In this document: positions 8,571 to 17,048 of the stretch, piece by piece
Layout: each line of letters opens with the position of its first letter
How positions within the stretch are numbered: the stretch's first letter is position 1
Notes under the pieces: model-generated
The model's input: only the letters and a program-made list of their open reading frames with translations
Database searches by the model: none
What the model was told of the DNA's origin: nothing
Program-made: the position numbers and the translations under genes
From: JBOGNO01 sp050747245
Lineage (GTDB): Bacteria; Acidobacteriota; Terriglobia; Acidiferrales; UBA7541
Direction of reading: 5' to 3'
Assembly (NCBI GenBank): GCA_050747245.1
Contig: JBOGNO010000011.1
Location: forward strand, 1-64,000
Length of the DNA: 64,000 bases

Positions 8571-9950
8571 ATGGCGTCATTTGCGGTAGAAAATTTTGGT
8601 TGCCGGGCCACTCAGGCAGATGCCGCCGCTATTGAGCGCCAACTCATGGCGCAGGGCTTCGAACCCAGTTCTGAACCTGCACGCGCCGATGTAATCGTGT
8701 TGAACACCTGCACTGTGACCGCTTCCGCTGATCGCCAGGCTCGCGAAGCGATTCGCCGCATTCATCGCGCGAATGCATCGGCGCGAATCATTGTTTCGGG
8801 CTGCTACGCTCAGCGTGCCCCCGAGGAGCTCGCCGTGCTCGAGGGCGTTACCGCTGTCGTTGGCAATTCACACCAAGCTTCAATTCCCGGTCTTGCCGCT
8901 TCCTTTTTCTCGGCCGTTCAGTCCGCCCCGCCTGCCGTCGAAAAACTTATTCCGCTCGACGCGCTCGCTTCCGGCGCGCTTTCTCTCGCTCGCGCTCCAG
9001 CGAAAATTCTTACCGGGGACATTTTCGCGGAGACGGATTTTTGTTTCGAGCCCGCGACGCCACAATTCGAGCGCACTCGTCCGGTTTTGAAAATCCAGGA
9101 TGGTTGCAACAACCGTTGCTCCTACTGTGTCATTCCGTTTGTCCGCGGCCGCAGCCGAAGTCTGCCTCCGCGGTGGGTGATCGAGGAAATTCGGCGTCTC
9201 GCTGCCGCCGGTCATCGGGAAATCGTCGTAAGCGGGATCAATCTCGGCAGCTACGGCCGGGATCTTTCTCCTCGCATGAATCTACTGGAGTTGGTTCGCC
9301 TCATCTTGGATGAATCGCCCCTTGAGTTCCTGCGGCTCAGTTCCATCGAACCCATGGACGTCACTCGCGAGCTCATAGAATGTGTCGCCTCCTCGGGCCG
9401 CATCGCACCGCATTTTCACGTTCCGCTGCAGTCCGGCTCCGATCGCATCCTGCGCGCCATGCACCGCTGGTACCGGGCGGAGCACTATGCCCGGCACATC
9501 GAATTGATCCGCGAATTGCTTCCCCACGCTGCCATCGGTGCCGACGTAATCACCGGATTTCCCGGCGAGACGGATGATGACCATCGCACCACGCTTGAGT
9601 TCATTGCCGCCCTGCCGTTCACTTACCTGCACGTCTTTTCCTTTTCTGCGCGACCGGGTACGGCAGCCGCTCAATCTGGCAGCTTGGTTCCTCTCCGCGT
9701 GATTCAGTTGCGGGCAAAAGAATTGCGTGCGCTTGCAGAACAAAAGAAGGCCGAATTCCTCGGCTCACAATCGGGGAGCATTTTGCGCGCCCTGACGCTG
9801 CACCGCCGCGGAGACGATTGGACCGAAGCCTTGTCCGGCAACTACATCAAACTCCGCGTTTCGGGCCTCTGGCCTGCCGGCGAATGGTGCGAAGTCAGCT
9901 ACTCGCCCGGCGATGCGCCTTTGCCTGCTTCTTTCCGCCCCGTCCTCTGA
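8571..9950 (+). CDS. mtaB: tRNA t6A37 methylthiotransferase (radical SAM)
   Basis: This is a MiaB/MtaB-family enzyme that puts a methylthio group on t6A at position 37 of ANN-decoding tRNAs. The N-terminal UPF0004 domain carries three Cys (11 in NFGCRATQ, 47 in LNTCTVT, 78 in VSGCYA) for one iron-sulfur cluster. The radical SAM domain has CNNRCSYC (Cys179, 183, 186). The sequences VSGINLGSYG, HVPLQSGSD and ITGFPGETDDD fit MtaB better than MiaB or RimO. The C-terminal about 60 residues are TRAM-like. At 459 residues it is slightly longer than usual. The ATG is preceded by TAGGAGCC about 9 bases upstream. The promoter must lie in the 132-bp divergent gap. Confidence 0.93.
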   Translation: MASFAVENFGCRATQADAAAIERQLMAQGFEPSSEPARADVIVLNTCTVTASADRQAREAIRRIHRANASARIIVSGCYAQRAPEELAVLEGVTAVVGNSHQASIPGLAASFFSAVQSAPPAVEKLIPLDALASGALSLARAPAKILTGDIFAETDFCFEPATPQFERTRPVLKIQDGCNNRCSYCVIPFVRGRSRSLPPRWVIEEIRRLAAAGHREIVVSGINLGSYGRDLSPRMNLLELVRLILDESPLEFLRLSSIEPMDVTRELIECVASSGRIAPHFHVPLQSGSDRILRAMHRWYRAEHYARHIELIRELLPHAAIGADVITGFPGETDDDHRTTLEFIAALPFTYLHVFSFSARPGTAAAQSGSLVPLRVIQLRAKELRALAEQKKAEFLGSQSGSILRALTLHRRGDDWTEALSGNYIKLRVSGLWPAGEWCEVSYSPGDAPLPASFRPVL

Positions 9951-9952
9951 CA

Positions 9953-10330
9953 CTAATTCTCAAAGATCACTTGCGCCAGCGCCAGGTTTCCGCTGTGCGT
10001 GATGCTGAGCGAGACATTTCTCACGCCCAGCCTCCCCGCGATTTCGCCGGCCACGCCGGAAATCTCCAGCTTGGGTTTTCCCCCGCGCAGGTTTTTCACC
10101 TCAAAGTCACGCCAGCGCACGCCTCCCCGCCATCCTGTTCCCAATGCCTTCATCGCTGCCTCTTTGGCCGCAAATCGCCCGGCATATCTCTCGAATTTGT
10201 TTCGATGACCCTCGCAATAGGAGATTTCTGCTGCCGTGAAGACGCGTTCGCAAAAAGCCCGGCCGTGCCGTGCCATGGCCGCTTTGATGCGGTCAATCTC
10301 AGCAATATCTATTCCCAGCCCGACGATCAT
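9953..10330 (-). CDS. acpS: Holo-[acyl-carrier-protein] synthase
   Basis: AcpS moves the phosphopantetheine arm from CoA to apo-ACP, making ACP active for fatty acid synthesis. The 125-residue length, the start (VGLGIDIAEIDRI, with the metal-binding Asp8) and FAAKEAAMKALG (catalytic Glu and Lys) are diagnostic. The C-terminal SLSITHSGNLALAQVI is also typical. It converges with mtaB with only 2 bp between stop codons. The preferred start is the ATG at 10330. Confidence 0.95.
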   Translation of the reverse strand: MIVGLGIDIAEIDRIKAAMARHGRAFCERVFTAAEISYCEGHRNKFERYAGRFAAKEAAMKALGTGWRGGVRWRDFEVKNLRGGKPKLEISGVAGEIAGRLGVRNVSLSITHSGNLALAQVIFEN

Positions 10331-10433
10331 CGTTCCCCGCCTCGCGCAACCTCCGTGACCGCATTATAACTCCCGCACCATTTATCTCAGGCGCGTTTTG
10401 TCCCGCATACGAAATGGAATAGATTGTTTGCCT

Positions 10434-11390
10434 ATGACCGCCACCTCGAAATCCAGGAAGGCTCCGGCGTCGCGATCATCCCGCGCTCTTACTTTGTCGG
10501 CAGAGTATTGGAAGATCGCCCGAGCCTCGGGCATTCATGTGTTGCAAGCGAAGCCATTCACGCAAGCCGCGTGGCTCGTGCATGGTTTCAGCACGCGCCC
10601 GGGCGGTGCGAGCCGGCTGGAGTCAGGGCACGACGGCTCTCAATCCGTCGAAAAAGTATTAAACTTGGGACTCACGGATTGGGATTCGCGTGAACGCGTT
10701 GCCGGGAACCGACGGAAATTTCTCTCCGCCCTCGGCGCCAGCCGAATGAGGTTAGTCACTCTCCGCCAGGCCCACTCCGATATGATTCACGTTATTTCTC
10801 GCGCGCCAGAGAATTCTCCTCGCGGCGATGCCGCAATCACTGCTGTAGAAGGATTGCTACTATCTGTGCAGACAGCGGACTGCGTTCCCATTCTTTTGGC
10901 GGACATGCATTGCCGCGTCGTCGCAGCCGTGCACTCCGGCTGGCGGGGAACCCTTAAGCGAATCGCTGCCAAGACCGTCGGTCGGATGCAGCTCGAATTC
11001 GGCACAAATCCACGCGACATCGTCGCCGCCCTCGGCCCTGCCATCGGACGGTGCAGCTACGAAGTCGGCTCAGAAATCGCGAAGGAATTTGCGAGCCAGT
11101 TCGCCGAGGCGCGCGATTGGTTTGATGGGCCTTTCGATCGGTTGGCATCGGATGATGATCCCAATCCGCTCCCATGGCTTTCCATGGCCCCGCCGGGACA
11201 TCAGCCGCCTTCGCCCCGTTTGAAACTCGATTTGTTCGCCGCTAACCGCGCCATCCTGCTTGAATCCGGTGTGAATCCCGAGAATATCTTCGCCTGCGGC
11301 CTCTGCACTGCATGCCGGACCGATCTCTTCTTCAGCTATCGCCGCGAACATCACACCGGCCGCATGATGGCCGTTATCGGCCTGCCGTAA
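10434..11390 (+). CDS. pgeF: PgeF/YfiH-family copper- or zinc-dependent peptidoglycan editing factor (polyphenol oxidase family)
   Basis: The protein (318 residues from the ATG at 10434) belongs to the YfiH/PgeF/LACC1 family, which has purine-nucleoside-cleaving and peptidoglycan-editing roles in different bacteria. The metal ligands are visible: His in LRQAHSDMI, Cys in TADCVPILL, His in AVHSGWRGT. The C-terminal FACGLCTACRTDLFFSYRREH is the family signature block. The frame is open upstream to a TTG at 10398, but homologues start near the Met at 10434. The first about 30 residues are Ser/Lys/Arg-rich and not conserved, so the exact start is uncertain. It converges with rlmN. Confidence 0.88.
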   Translation: MTATSKSRKAPASRSSRALTLSAEYWKIARASGIHVLQAKPFTQAAWLVHGFSTRPGGASRLESGHDGSQSVEKVLNLGLTDWDSRERVAGNRRKFLSALGASRMRLVTLRQAHSDMIHVISRAPENSPRGDAAITAVEGLLLSVQTADCVPILLADMHCRVVAAVHSGWRGTLKRIAAKTVGRMQLEFGTNPRDIVAALGPAIGRCSYEVGSEIAKEFASQFAEARDWFDGPFDRLASDDDPNPLPWLSMAPPGHQPPSPRLKLDLFAANRAILLESGVNPENIFACGLCTACRTDLFFSYRREHHTGRMMAVIGLP

Positions 11391-11396
11391 ATGCCC

Positions 11397-12497
11397 TTAG
11401 CTTTCGAGCGATGAAGGGAAATCCTGCGTTGCGGTTTGGATGGACTCGATCAGTGCAAGTTGTCCGCACGCCGCCATCACGTCCTGCCCTCGCGAATGGC
11501 GCACAAAACACGGGATCTTCTTTTCTGCAAGGACGCGCCGGAATTCTTCGACCCGTTCGGGCGCAGGCGTGTGATACGGCAGCTCTCCCGGGTTCCACGG
11601 AATTAGGTTCACTTTGGCGCGAAGACTTGCCAGCAACTTTGCTACCCGGCGAGCGTCATCGGGCGAGTCGTTGAATCCGCCAAGCAGCACGTATTCAAAT
11701 GTCAGGTGCTCCCACGTTCGTAAGGGATACCGCCGGCAGGCGTCCAGCAATTCCGCAAGCGGATACTTGCGGTTGATAGGCATGATTTTGTCACGCTGGT
11801 CGTCGCTCGAGGCGTTCAGAGAAATCGCAAGTTTCGGCCGCACCTTCTCTCCGGCCAGCCGCTCGATTCCCGGGACGATTCCGGAAGTCGAAAGCGTCAC
11901 GTGCTTAGGCGAGATCCCAAAAGTATTCTCGCCCATCAGAATCCGCAGTGCCGCCATCACCGCGTCGTAATTGAGCAGCGGTTCCCCTTGTCCCATCAGC
12001 ACGATGTTCGTTTGCGGCTTGAGCGTCGCGCGATTGTCCTCGAGCGCAACCATCGCCTGTCCCACGATTTCTCCCGATGTAAGATTGCGTATCAGCCCCA
12101 ACGTCGCTGTCAGACAGAAATGGCAATCCACCGCGCATCCCGCCTGTGTCGAAATACAAATTGTCTGTCTGTTTTCTTCTGGCATGAACACGGTTTCCAC
12201 CAGGCAGTTCGCATCGCTCCCAACCACGTAGCGGATTGTCCCGTCCGCGGAACGATATCTCCGGCTCACCCGCGGCAGCGTCATGCTCGCTTCCCTCGTC
12301 AGCTGCTCGCGCAGTCCGGCGGGAAGATTTGCCATCACCGCGAAATCGAGTTTCCTCTCCGCATAAATCGCATGATAAATCTGCGTGCCGCGATACGCCG
12401 GCTCTCCCAGCGACACCGCGAGCGCGCGCAGTTCCTCGGCGCTTAAACCCAACAATTCCAGCTTGGTTCCATGGAGAGGGGAGGGAAATTCTTTCAT
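11397..12497 (-). CDS. rlmN: Dual-specificity 23S rRNA/tRNA adenine-C2 methyltransferase (radical SAM)
   Basis: RlmN methylates A2503 of 23S rRNA and A37 of some tRNAs at carbon 2. The radical SAM Cys triad is CAVDCHFC (121, 125, 128). The QAGC start of that block, GQGEPLLNYD, KLAISLNA and the C-terminal RGQDVMAACGQL are typical; the last contains the methyl-accepting Cys near residue 347. The length (366) is normal for the family. It reads towards pgeF with 6 bp between the stop codons and is divergent from the M16 peptidase gene. Confidence 0.95.
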   Translation of the reverse strand: MKEFPSPLHGTKLELLGLSAEELRALAVSLGEPAYRGTQIYHAIYAERKLDFAVMANLPAGLREQLTREASMTLPRVSRRYRSADGTIRYVVGSDANCLVETVFMPEENRQTICISTQAGCAVDCHFCLTATLGLIRNLTSGEIVGQAMVALEDNRATLKPQTNIVLMGQGEPLLNYDAVMAALRILMGENTFGISPKHVTLSTSGIVPGIERLAGEKVRPKLAISLNASSDDQRDKIMPINRKYPLAELLDACRRYPLRTWEHLTFEYVLLGGFNDSPDDARRVAKLLASLRAKVNLIPWNPGELPYHTPAPERVEEFRRVLAEKKIPCFVRHSRGQDVMAACGQLALIESIQTATQDFPSSLES

Positions 12498-12619
12498 CGC
12501 CTAATGTCTCTGCTGCATCATAGCACGCGCGATTGGCCCGCATTTTCGCTTTGCGGCTCCAACCGAACGAAACCTTGCCTTCCCGTCATCGCGCCATGCG
12601 AAAATGAGAAACGAATGAA

Positions 12620-13897
12620 ATGAAAGAGTCTGAAAACAACATCGAACTCCTTACCTTGCCAAACGGCCTGACCATCATTACCGAGCCCATGCACCATGTG
12701 CGTTCCGTTTCCGTAGGCATCTGGATTCGCAGCGGCTCGCGTCGCGAGCCCGCGCGCCTCAACGGCATTTCCCATTTCATCGAGCACATGGTGTTTAAAG
12801 GCACCGAGCGTCGCTCCACTGAGCAGATTGCCCGCGAGACCGATCGCATTGGCGGCATGTTGGACGCATTCACCTCCCGCGAGATGGTCTGTTTCAATAC
12901 CCGTGTCCTTGCCGAGCATTTGACACAGGCCTTTGACCTCCTCGCGGATATTGTCCGTCGCCCGCTCTTCTCGACCCAAGAAATCGTTCGCGAAAAATCC
13001 GTGATCCTAGAAGAAATCAAAATGACCGAAGACAATCCCGAGGATCTCGTTCACGAGCTCTTGACTCGGAATTTCTGGTGCCGCCATTCGCTTGGGCGCC
13101 CGATTCTTGGCACGCCGCAAACTGTCAAACCATTTTCCCGTTCCGTTCTTCGAAACTGGTTCTCTCACTGCTACGCGCCAAACAATATGATTGTCGCCGC
13201 GGCGGGTAGCGTCACTCACGGCCAGATGGTCGAACTCGTCGGCAAAGAATTCTCGACCGCTGTTCCTCTCAGCCAGCCGGGCCCTGTCCGGCCTCCCCGC
13301 CCGGATTTTCCCGTAACCCTACGCAAAAAGCGCGAACTCGAGCAAGTTCACATCTGCCTCGCCGTTCCCGCGTATTCAGCTTCACACCCGCGCCGTTTTG
13401 CGGCTTCGCTCCTCAATACCATTCTGGGCACGGGCATGTCGTCTCGACTATTTCAAAACATCCGCGAAAAGCAGGGCCTCGCCTACTCCGTCTTCAGTGA
13501 AGCGAATCCCTGCGCCGATGTCGGAATGTTGTCCGTCTATGCCGGTACAACGCGTGTATCCGCACTTCAACTCGTCCGTTCCGTCATCGCCGAATTTCGC
13601 AGCCTCAAGACCCAGCCGGTCAGCGAACAGGAGCTGCGCCTCGCCAAGGATCACCTCAAGGGCTCAATTCTTCTCTCGCTTGATTCCACCGGCTCGCGCA
13701 TGTCCACACTCGCACGCCAGTATTTTTATTTTGGCCGCTTCTTCACGCCCGAAGAAATCATCGCTTATCTTCAAGCCGTCACTCCCGAAGAGATCCAGCA
13801 GGTCGCTTGCGATTTTTTTCAGACAGGTCGCATCACCGCCGCTGTCCTCGGCAACTTGCGCAGCTTCAAGCTCCCTCCCGAAATCCTTGCTTGCTAG
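12620..13897 (+). CDS. M16-family zinc metallopeptidase (pitrilysin/mitochondrial-processing-peptidase-like)
   Basis: The inverted zinc motif HFIEH is at residues 52-56, and the third ligand Glu lies in the conserved EEIKMTEDNP segment near 130. The C-terminal half is the paired M16 domain (GMSSRLFQNIREKQGLAYSV). At 425 residues this is a single-unit enzyme like the YmxG/PqqL-type peptidases of Gram-positives and Acidobacteria. No signal peptide is visible, so it is probably cytoplasmic and degrades or processes peptides. It starts a plus-strand run with the MBL hydrolase and purB. The start ATG follows a weak purine-rich stretch (AACGAATGAA). Confidence 0.92.
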   Translation: MKESENNIELLTLPNGLTIITEPMHHVRSVSVGIWIRSGSRREPARLNGISHFIEHMVFKGTERRSTEQIARETDRIGGMLDAFTSREMVCFNTRVLAEHLTQAFDLLADIVRRPLFSTQEIVREKSVILEEIKMTEDNPEDLVHELLTRNFWCRHSLGRPILGTPQTVKPFSRSVLRNWFSHCYAPNNMIVAAAGSVTHGQMVELVGKEFSTAVPLSQPGPVRPPRPDFPVTLRKKRELEQVHICLAVPAYSASHPRRFAASLLNTILGTGMSSRLFQNIREKQGLAYSVFSEANPCADVGMLSVYAGTTRVSALQLVRSVIAEFRSLKTQPVSEQELRLAKDHLKGSILLSLDSTGSRMSTLARQYFYFGRFFTPEEIIAYLQAVTPEEIQQVACDFFQTGRITAAVLGNLRSFKLPPEILAC

Positions 13898-13983
13898 GAA
13901 AGCAAGGCATTGACGCGCGCCCGCCGCTTTGCCATCATCCTCGGCAGCCGTTCGAGTTCACTTGACGGCCGGGCGAGGGGCGC

Positions 13984-14796
13984 ATCGGATTTCGCATCTC
14001 CATTCTTGCTTCGGGCAGCTCGGGCAACGCCACGTTGCTGGAAACCGAGCGCACTTGCCTTCTCATCGATGCGGGTCTCGGCCGGAGGGAACTTGAGCGG
14101 CGACTCGCCGTGCTTGGCGTCCGCCCGGAACATCTCGACGGGGTCCTCATCAGCCACGAGCACACGGACCACTCAAGCGGCTTAGGCCAAGCTCTTCGCC
14201 AGTGGCGCGCCACCGCTTATCTCACCGAGCCGACGCATCGCGAAATTAAAAAAATCCTGCCCGAATCCTCCACAAAAAAAATCGAGCGCGTCGAGCACAT
14301 CCAGGCCGGCCAACGGTTCACCGTTGGCGACATCGAAATCTCCGCGTTTGCCGTTCCGCACGATGCCGCCGATCCTGTTGCCTTTACGTTTCGCTCCAAT
14401 GGCGCAAAAGTCGCCATTGTCACCGACCTCGGCTATCTACCCCAGCTCGTCAAGCAGCATCTCCGCGAATGCGATTGCCTGATTCTCGAATCGAATCACG
14501 ATCTCGAAATGCTGAAGGTTGGCCCTTATCCGTGGTACATCAAGCAGCGCGTCATGAGCCGCACCGGGCATCTTTCCAACGAAGTGGTCAGCGAATTCCT
14601 CGCCGATCCCGATGGCTTCGACGCTCGCGCGCGTTTTCTCGTCATGGCCCACATCTCGGAGACCAACAACAATCCCGACCTCGTTCGCATTTCCGCCGAG
14701 GAGGCCTTGCATCGCCGTCCCACCGAATCAGCTTTCTCGGGCGAGCTTTTCATCGCCTCCCAGCGCGTCCCCATCGGCCCGTTCGAGCTGTCGTAG
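13984..14796 (+). CDS. MBL-fold metal-dependent hydrolase (YycJ/WalJ-like), apparent non-ATG start
   Basis: The protein has the metallo-beta-lactamase fold of the YycJ/WalJ group, putative exonucleases linked to DNA repair or cell-wall control. Metal ligands: SHEHTDHSSG (HxHxDH), PHDAADP and VTDLGY, with MAHISETNNN late. The family starts with a short strand and a Ser/Gly loop (SILASGSSGNATL). Here that loop is encoded in frame upstream of the first usual start codon (TTG 14035), but no ATG/GTG/TTG lies between the stop at 13963-13965 and the loop. I therefore place the start at ATC 13984, four bases after a GAGGGG ribosome-like site (13975-13980). A sequence error at this codon is the main alternative; TTG 14035 would delete the conserved loop. 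Confidence 0.85.
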   Translation: MGFRISILASGSSGNATLLETERTCLLIDAGLGRRELERRLAVLGVRPEHLDGVLISHEHTDHSSGLGQALRQWRATAYLTEPTHREIKKILPESSTKKIERVEHIQAGQRFTVGDIEISAFAVPHDAADPVAFTFRSNGAKVAIVTDLGYLPQLVKQHLRECDCLILESNHDLEMLKVGPYPWYIKQRVMSRTGHLSNEVVSEFLADPDGFDARARFLVMAHISETNNNPDLVRISAEEALHRRPTESAFSGELFIASQRVPIGPFELS

Positions 14797-14919
14797 CTGA
14801 TTCCTTCGCCAATCGGCCTCCGATTCAAGTATCATGGGACAGGGAGTTTTCCCCGCCGGAAATCTGCTTTCTGGGATCCATGCCGAGGGCTGATTCCTGC
14901 GCCCTGGCACTTGAGGATC

Positions 14920-14926
14920 CGGAGGG
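14920..14926 (+). promoter_or_regulatory. Ribosome binding site deciding the TTG start of purB
   Basis: GGAGGGA lies 7 bases before the TTG at 14934. The resulting N-terminus (Met-Ile-Ser-Arg-Tyr-Thr) matches PurB proteins. The earlier in-frame ATG at 14880 lacks such a site and would add 18 residues not expected in the family. Confidence 0.8.
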
Positions 14927-14933
14927 AACGCAC

Positions 14934-16253
14934 TTGATTTCACGCTACACCCGCGCGGAAATGGGCCGTGTCTGGAGCGAGGAGAACAGGTTCCAGAAAT
15001 GGCTCGCGGTGGAAATTGCGGCTGCCGAAGTTTTGGCCGAGGCCGGCATCGTCCCTCACGAAGCTGCCCGTAAACTCGCGGAGCGGGCGCACGTGGATAT
15101 CGCGCGTATCGCGGAGCACGAATCGCGCGTGCGCCATGACGTGATTGCTTTTACACTCGCTGTCTCGGAATCCGTTGCGGATCCCGAAGCCGCCCGCTGG
15201 CTTCACTACGGCCTGACTTCCAACGATGTCGTCGACACCGCGCAGGCCCTCGTCCTGCGCGACGCTTCTCACCTGATCGAGCAGGGTATCGAGCGCCTCG
15301 GCAAAATTCTCGAAATGCGCGCATGGGAATTCAAAGACGCCCCTGAAATTGGCCGCACGCATGGAGTTCATGCCGAACCCATCACGTTTGGCCTCAAGCT
15401 AGCCAACTGGTACGCGGAAAATCGCCGCGGCCTCGCACGCTTTCGCGCCGCTTCGAAACAGGTTGCTGTAGGAAAAATTTCTGGCGCCGTTGGGAATTGC
15501 TCTCATCTTGGTCCCGAAGTGGAAGAGAAAATCTGCCGCCGTCTGGGCCTTGAAGTCGCTCCCATAACCTCTCAAGTCATCGAGCGCGATCGCCATGCTG
15601 AATTTGTGGCTGCGCTCGCCATCCTCGCTGCCTCACTCGAGCGCATCGCCCTCGAAATCCGCCATCTACAGCGCACCGAAGTTCGCGAGGCCGAAGAGCC
15701 ATTCGCCGGCGAGCAGCGCGGCAGTTCCGCCATGCCCCACAAACGCAATCCCGTTGGCTGCGAACAGATTTGTGGCTTGGCGCGCGTCGTCCGCGGCAAT
15801 TCCGTTGCCGCCATCGAAAATATCGCTCTCTGGCATGAGCGCGACATCTCCCACAGTTCCGTCGAACGCATCATTCTTCCCGACTCCGCCATTCTTGTGG
15901 ACTACATGCTCGCGCGCATGGCCGACATTGTCGAGAATATGAAGGTATTTCCCGCGCGCATGCTCCGAAATCTCAATTCCACGCAAGGCTTGGTTTTTTC
16001 CGGGACTCTTCTGCAGGATTTGGTCGAGCACGGCGCTCCACGCGAAGACGCTTACGAATGGGTGCAGTCTCATGCCATGGCCGCGTGGGAATCGGAATCA
16101 AGTTTTCGCGATCGCGTCGCCGCCGACCTGAACATCCGCAAATTCCTCGATGCCCGCGCGCTCGAAAACGTTTTTGATTTGCGTCGCCGGCTCCGCTCCG
16201 TCGACGCAATCTTTTCCCGGGTCTTCGGCCGCAAGTCCACTGCTGCCCATTAG
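14934..16253 (+). CDS. purB: Adenylosuccinate lyase
   Basis: PurB cleaves SAICAR to AICAR and adenylosuccinate to AMP, both releasing fumarate, in purine synthesis. The fumarase/aspartase signature SSAMPHKRNP is present, as are GRTHGVHAEPITFG (catalytic His) and LTSNDVVDTA. From the TTG start the protein is 439 residues, normal for the family. The frame is open far upstream into the MBL gene, but that extension is not PurB-like. purH, the gene for the next steps, is 12.6 kb away at 28848. Confidence 0.95.
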   Translation: MISRYTRAEMGRVWSEENRFQKWLAVEIAAAEVLAEAGIVPHEAARKLAERAHVDIARIAEHESRVRHDVIAFTLAVSESVADPEAARWLHYGLTSNDVVDTAQALVLRDASHLIEQGIERLGKILEMRAWEFKDAPEIGRTHGVHAEPITFGLKLANWYAENRRGLARFRAASKQVAVGKISGAVGNCSHLGPEVEEKICRRLGLEVAPITSQVIERDRHAEFVAALAILAASLERIALEIRHLQRTEVREAEEPFAGEQRGSSAMPHKRNPVGCEQICGLARVVRGNSVAAIENIALWHERDISHSSVERIILPDSAILVDYMLARMADIVENMKVFPARMLRNLNSTQGLVFSGTLLQDLVEHGAPREDAYEWVQSHAMAAWESESSFRDRVAADLNIRKFLDARALENVFDLRRRLRSVDAIFSRVFGRKSTAAH

Positions 16254-16366
16254 CCGCCCTTTAGCGTGGCTTCCTCGGAACAAATTTTAGAGCCCCGGCT
16301 TCAGCTTGAAGGCCATGAAAACCTCTTGCTTGCGTCCCGCTTCCAAGTCCAAATTTTTCCGGAGAT

Positions 16367-16927
16367 TTACTGCACTCGCTGGATGTAACGCCCTTCGGTC
16401 GTGTCCACTTTCACCTTATCGCCGTTGTTGACGAATGGCGGCACGTTGATCGTAAGCCCTGTTTCGAGTTTCGCCGGCTTCATCACCGAGCTGGCCGTCG
16501 CCTTTTGCACCGTTGGTTCGGTATCCACCACCGCCAGATCCACCGTGTCGGGGAGTTCCACGCCGATAGGCTTGCCTTCGTAAAATTCTACCTTTAGCGT
16601 CAAATTCGGGATCAAGTATTCCGCCGCATCGCCCAGCAGCTCCTTCGAGAGGGCGATCTGCTCGTACGTCTGCTGGTTCATGAAGTGGTACCCTTCGCTG
16701 TCGCTGTATAGGAACTCGAATTCCACCTCGTCCACGATGGCTCGCTCTACAAAATCCTCTGCGCGGAATCGGTAGTCGGTTATCGCCCCGGTCTTCAGGT
16801 TGCGCATGCGCGTGGCCATCGCCCCACGCTTGTTTCCCGGCGTGCGATGATCCACGCTGAAGATCGTATAAAGGCTCCCTTCGTGGACGATGACCATCCC
16901 GGGGCGCAGTTGCGTCGCTTTCACCAT
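16367..16927 (-). CDS. efp: Translation elongation factor P
   Basis: EF-P relieves ribosome stalling at proline runs. The 186-residue length, KOW-like N-terminal domain, two OB domains and C-terminal GEGR-like ending (KVKVDTTEGRYIQRV) identify it. At the tip of the loop that enters the peptidyl-transfer centre the sequence is PGNKRGA. The residue aligned with the modified Lys34 of E. coli (and Arg32 of Pseudomonas) is Asn32, followed by Lys33. It cannot be beta-lysylated or rhamnosylated at the usual position. It is divergent from the propeller gene at 17049. Confidence 0.96.
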   Translation of the reverse strand: MVKATQLRPGMVIVHEGSLYTIFSVDHRTPGNKRGAMATRMRNLKTGAITDYRFRAEDFVERAIVDEVEFEFLYSDSEGYHFMNQQTYEQIALSKELLGDAAEYLIPNLTLKVEFYEGKPIGVELPDTVDLAVVDTEPTVQKATASSVMKPAKLETGLTINVPPFVNNGDKVKVDTTEGRYIQRVQ

Positions 16928-17048
16928 CTCTCAGCTCCTGAATTCTGCTTGGGGTGATTCCCGCAGGCAGCTTCTCGGATGAACCAAACGAGGATTGCAA
17001 AAACATTATAGCGGTGCGGCGCGGTTTCGGGCAAGCTAATGTCCGCTC

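Noticed and set aside
14469..14933. Long upstream extension of the purB frame through the MBL gene
   Set aside because: It overlaps the MBL gene in another frame and is not PurB-like; the TTG at 14934 with GGAGGGA gives the normal start.
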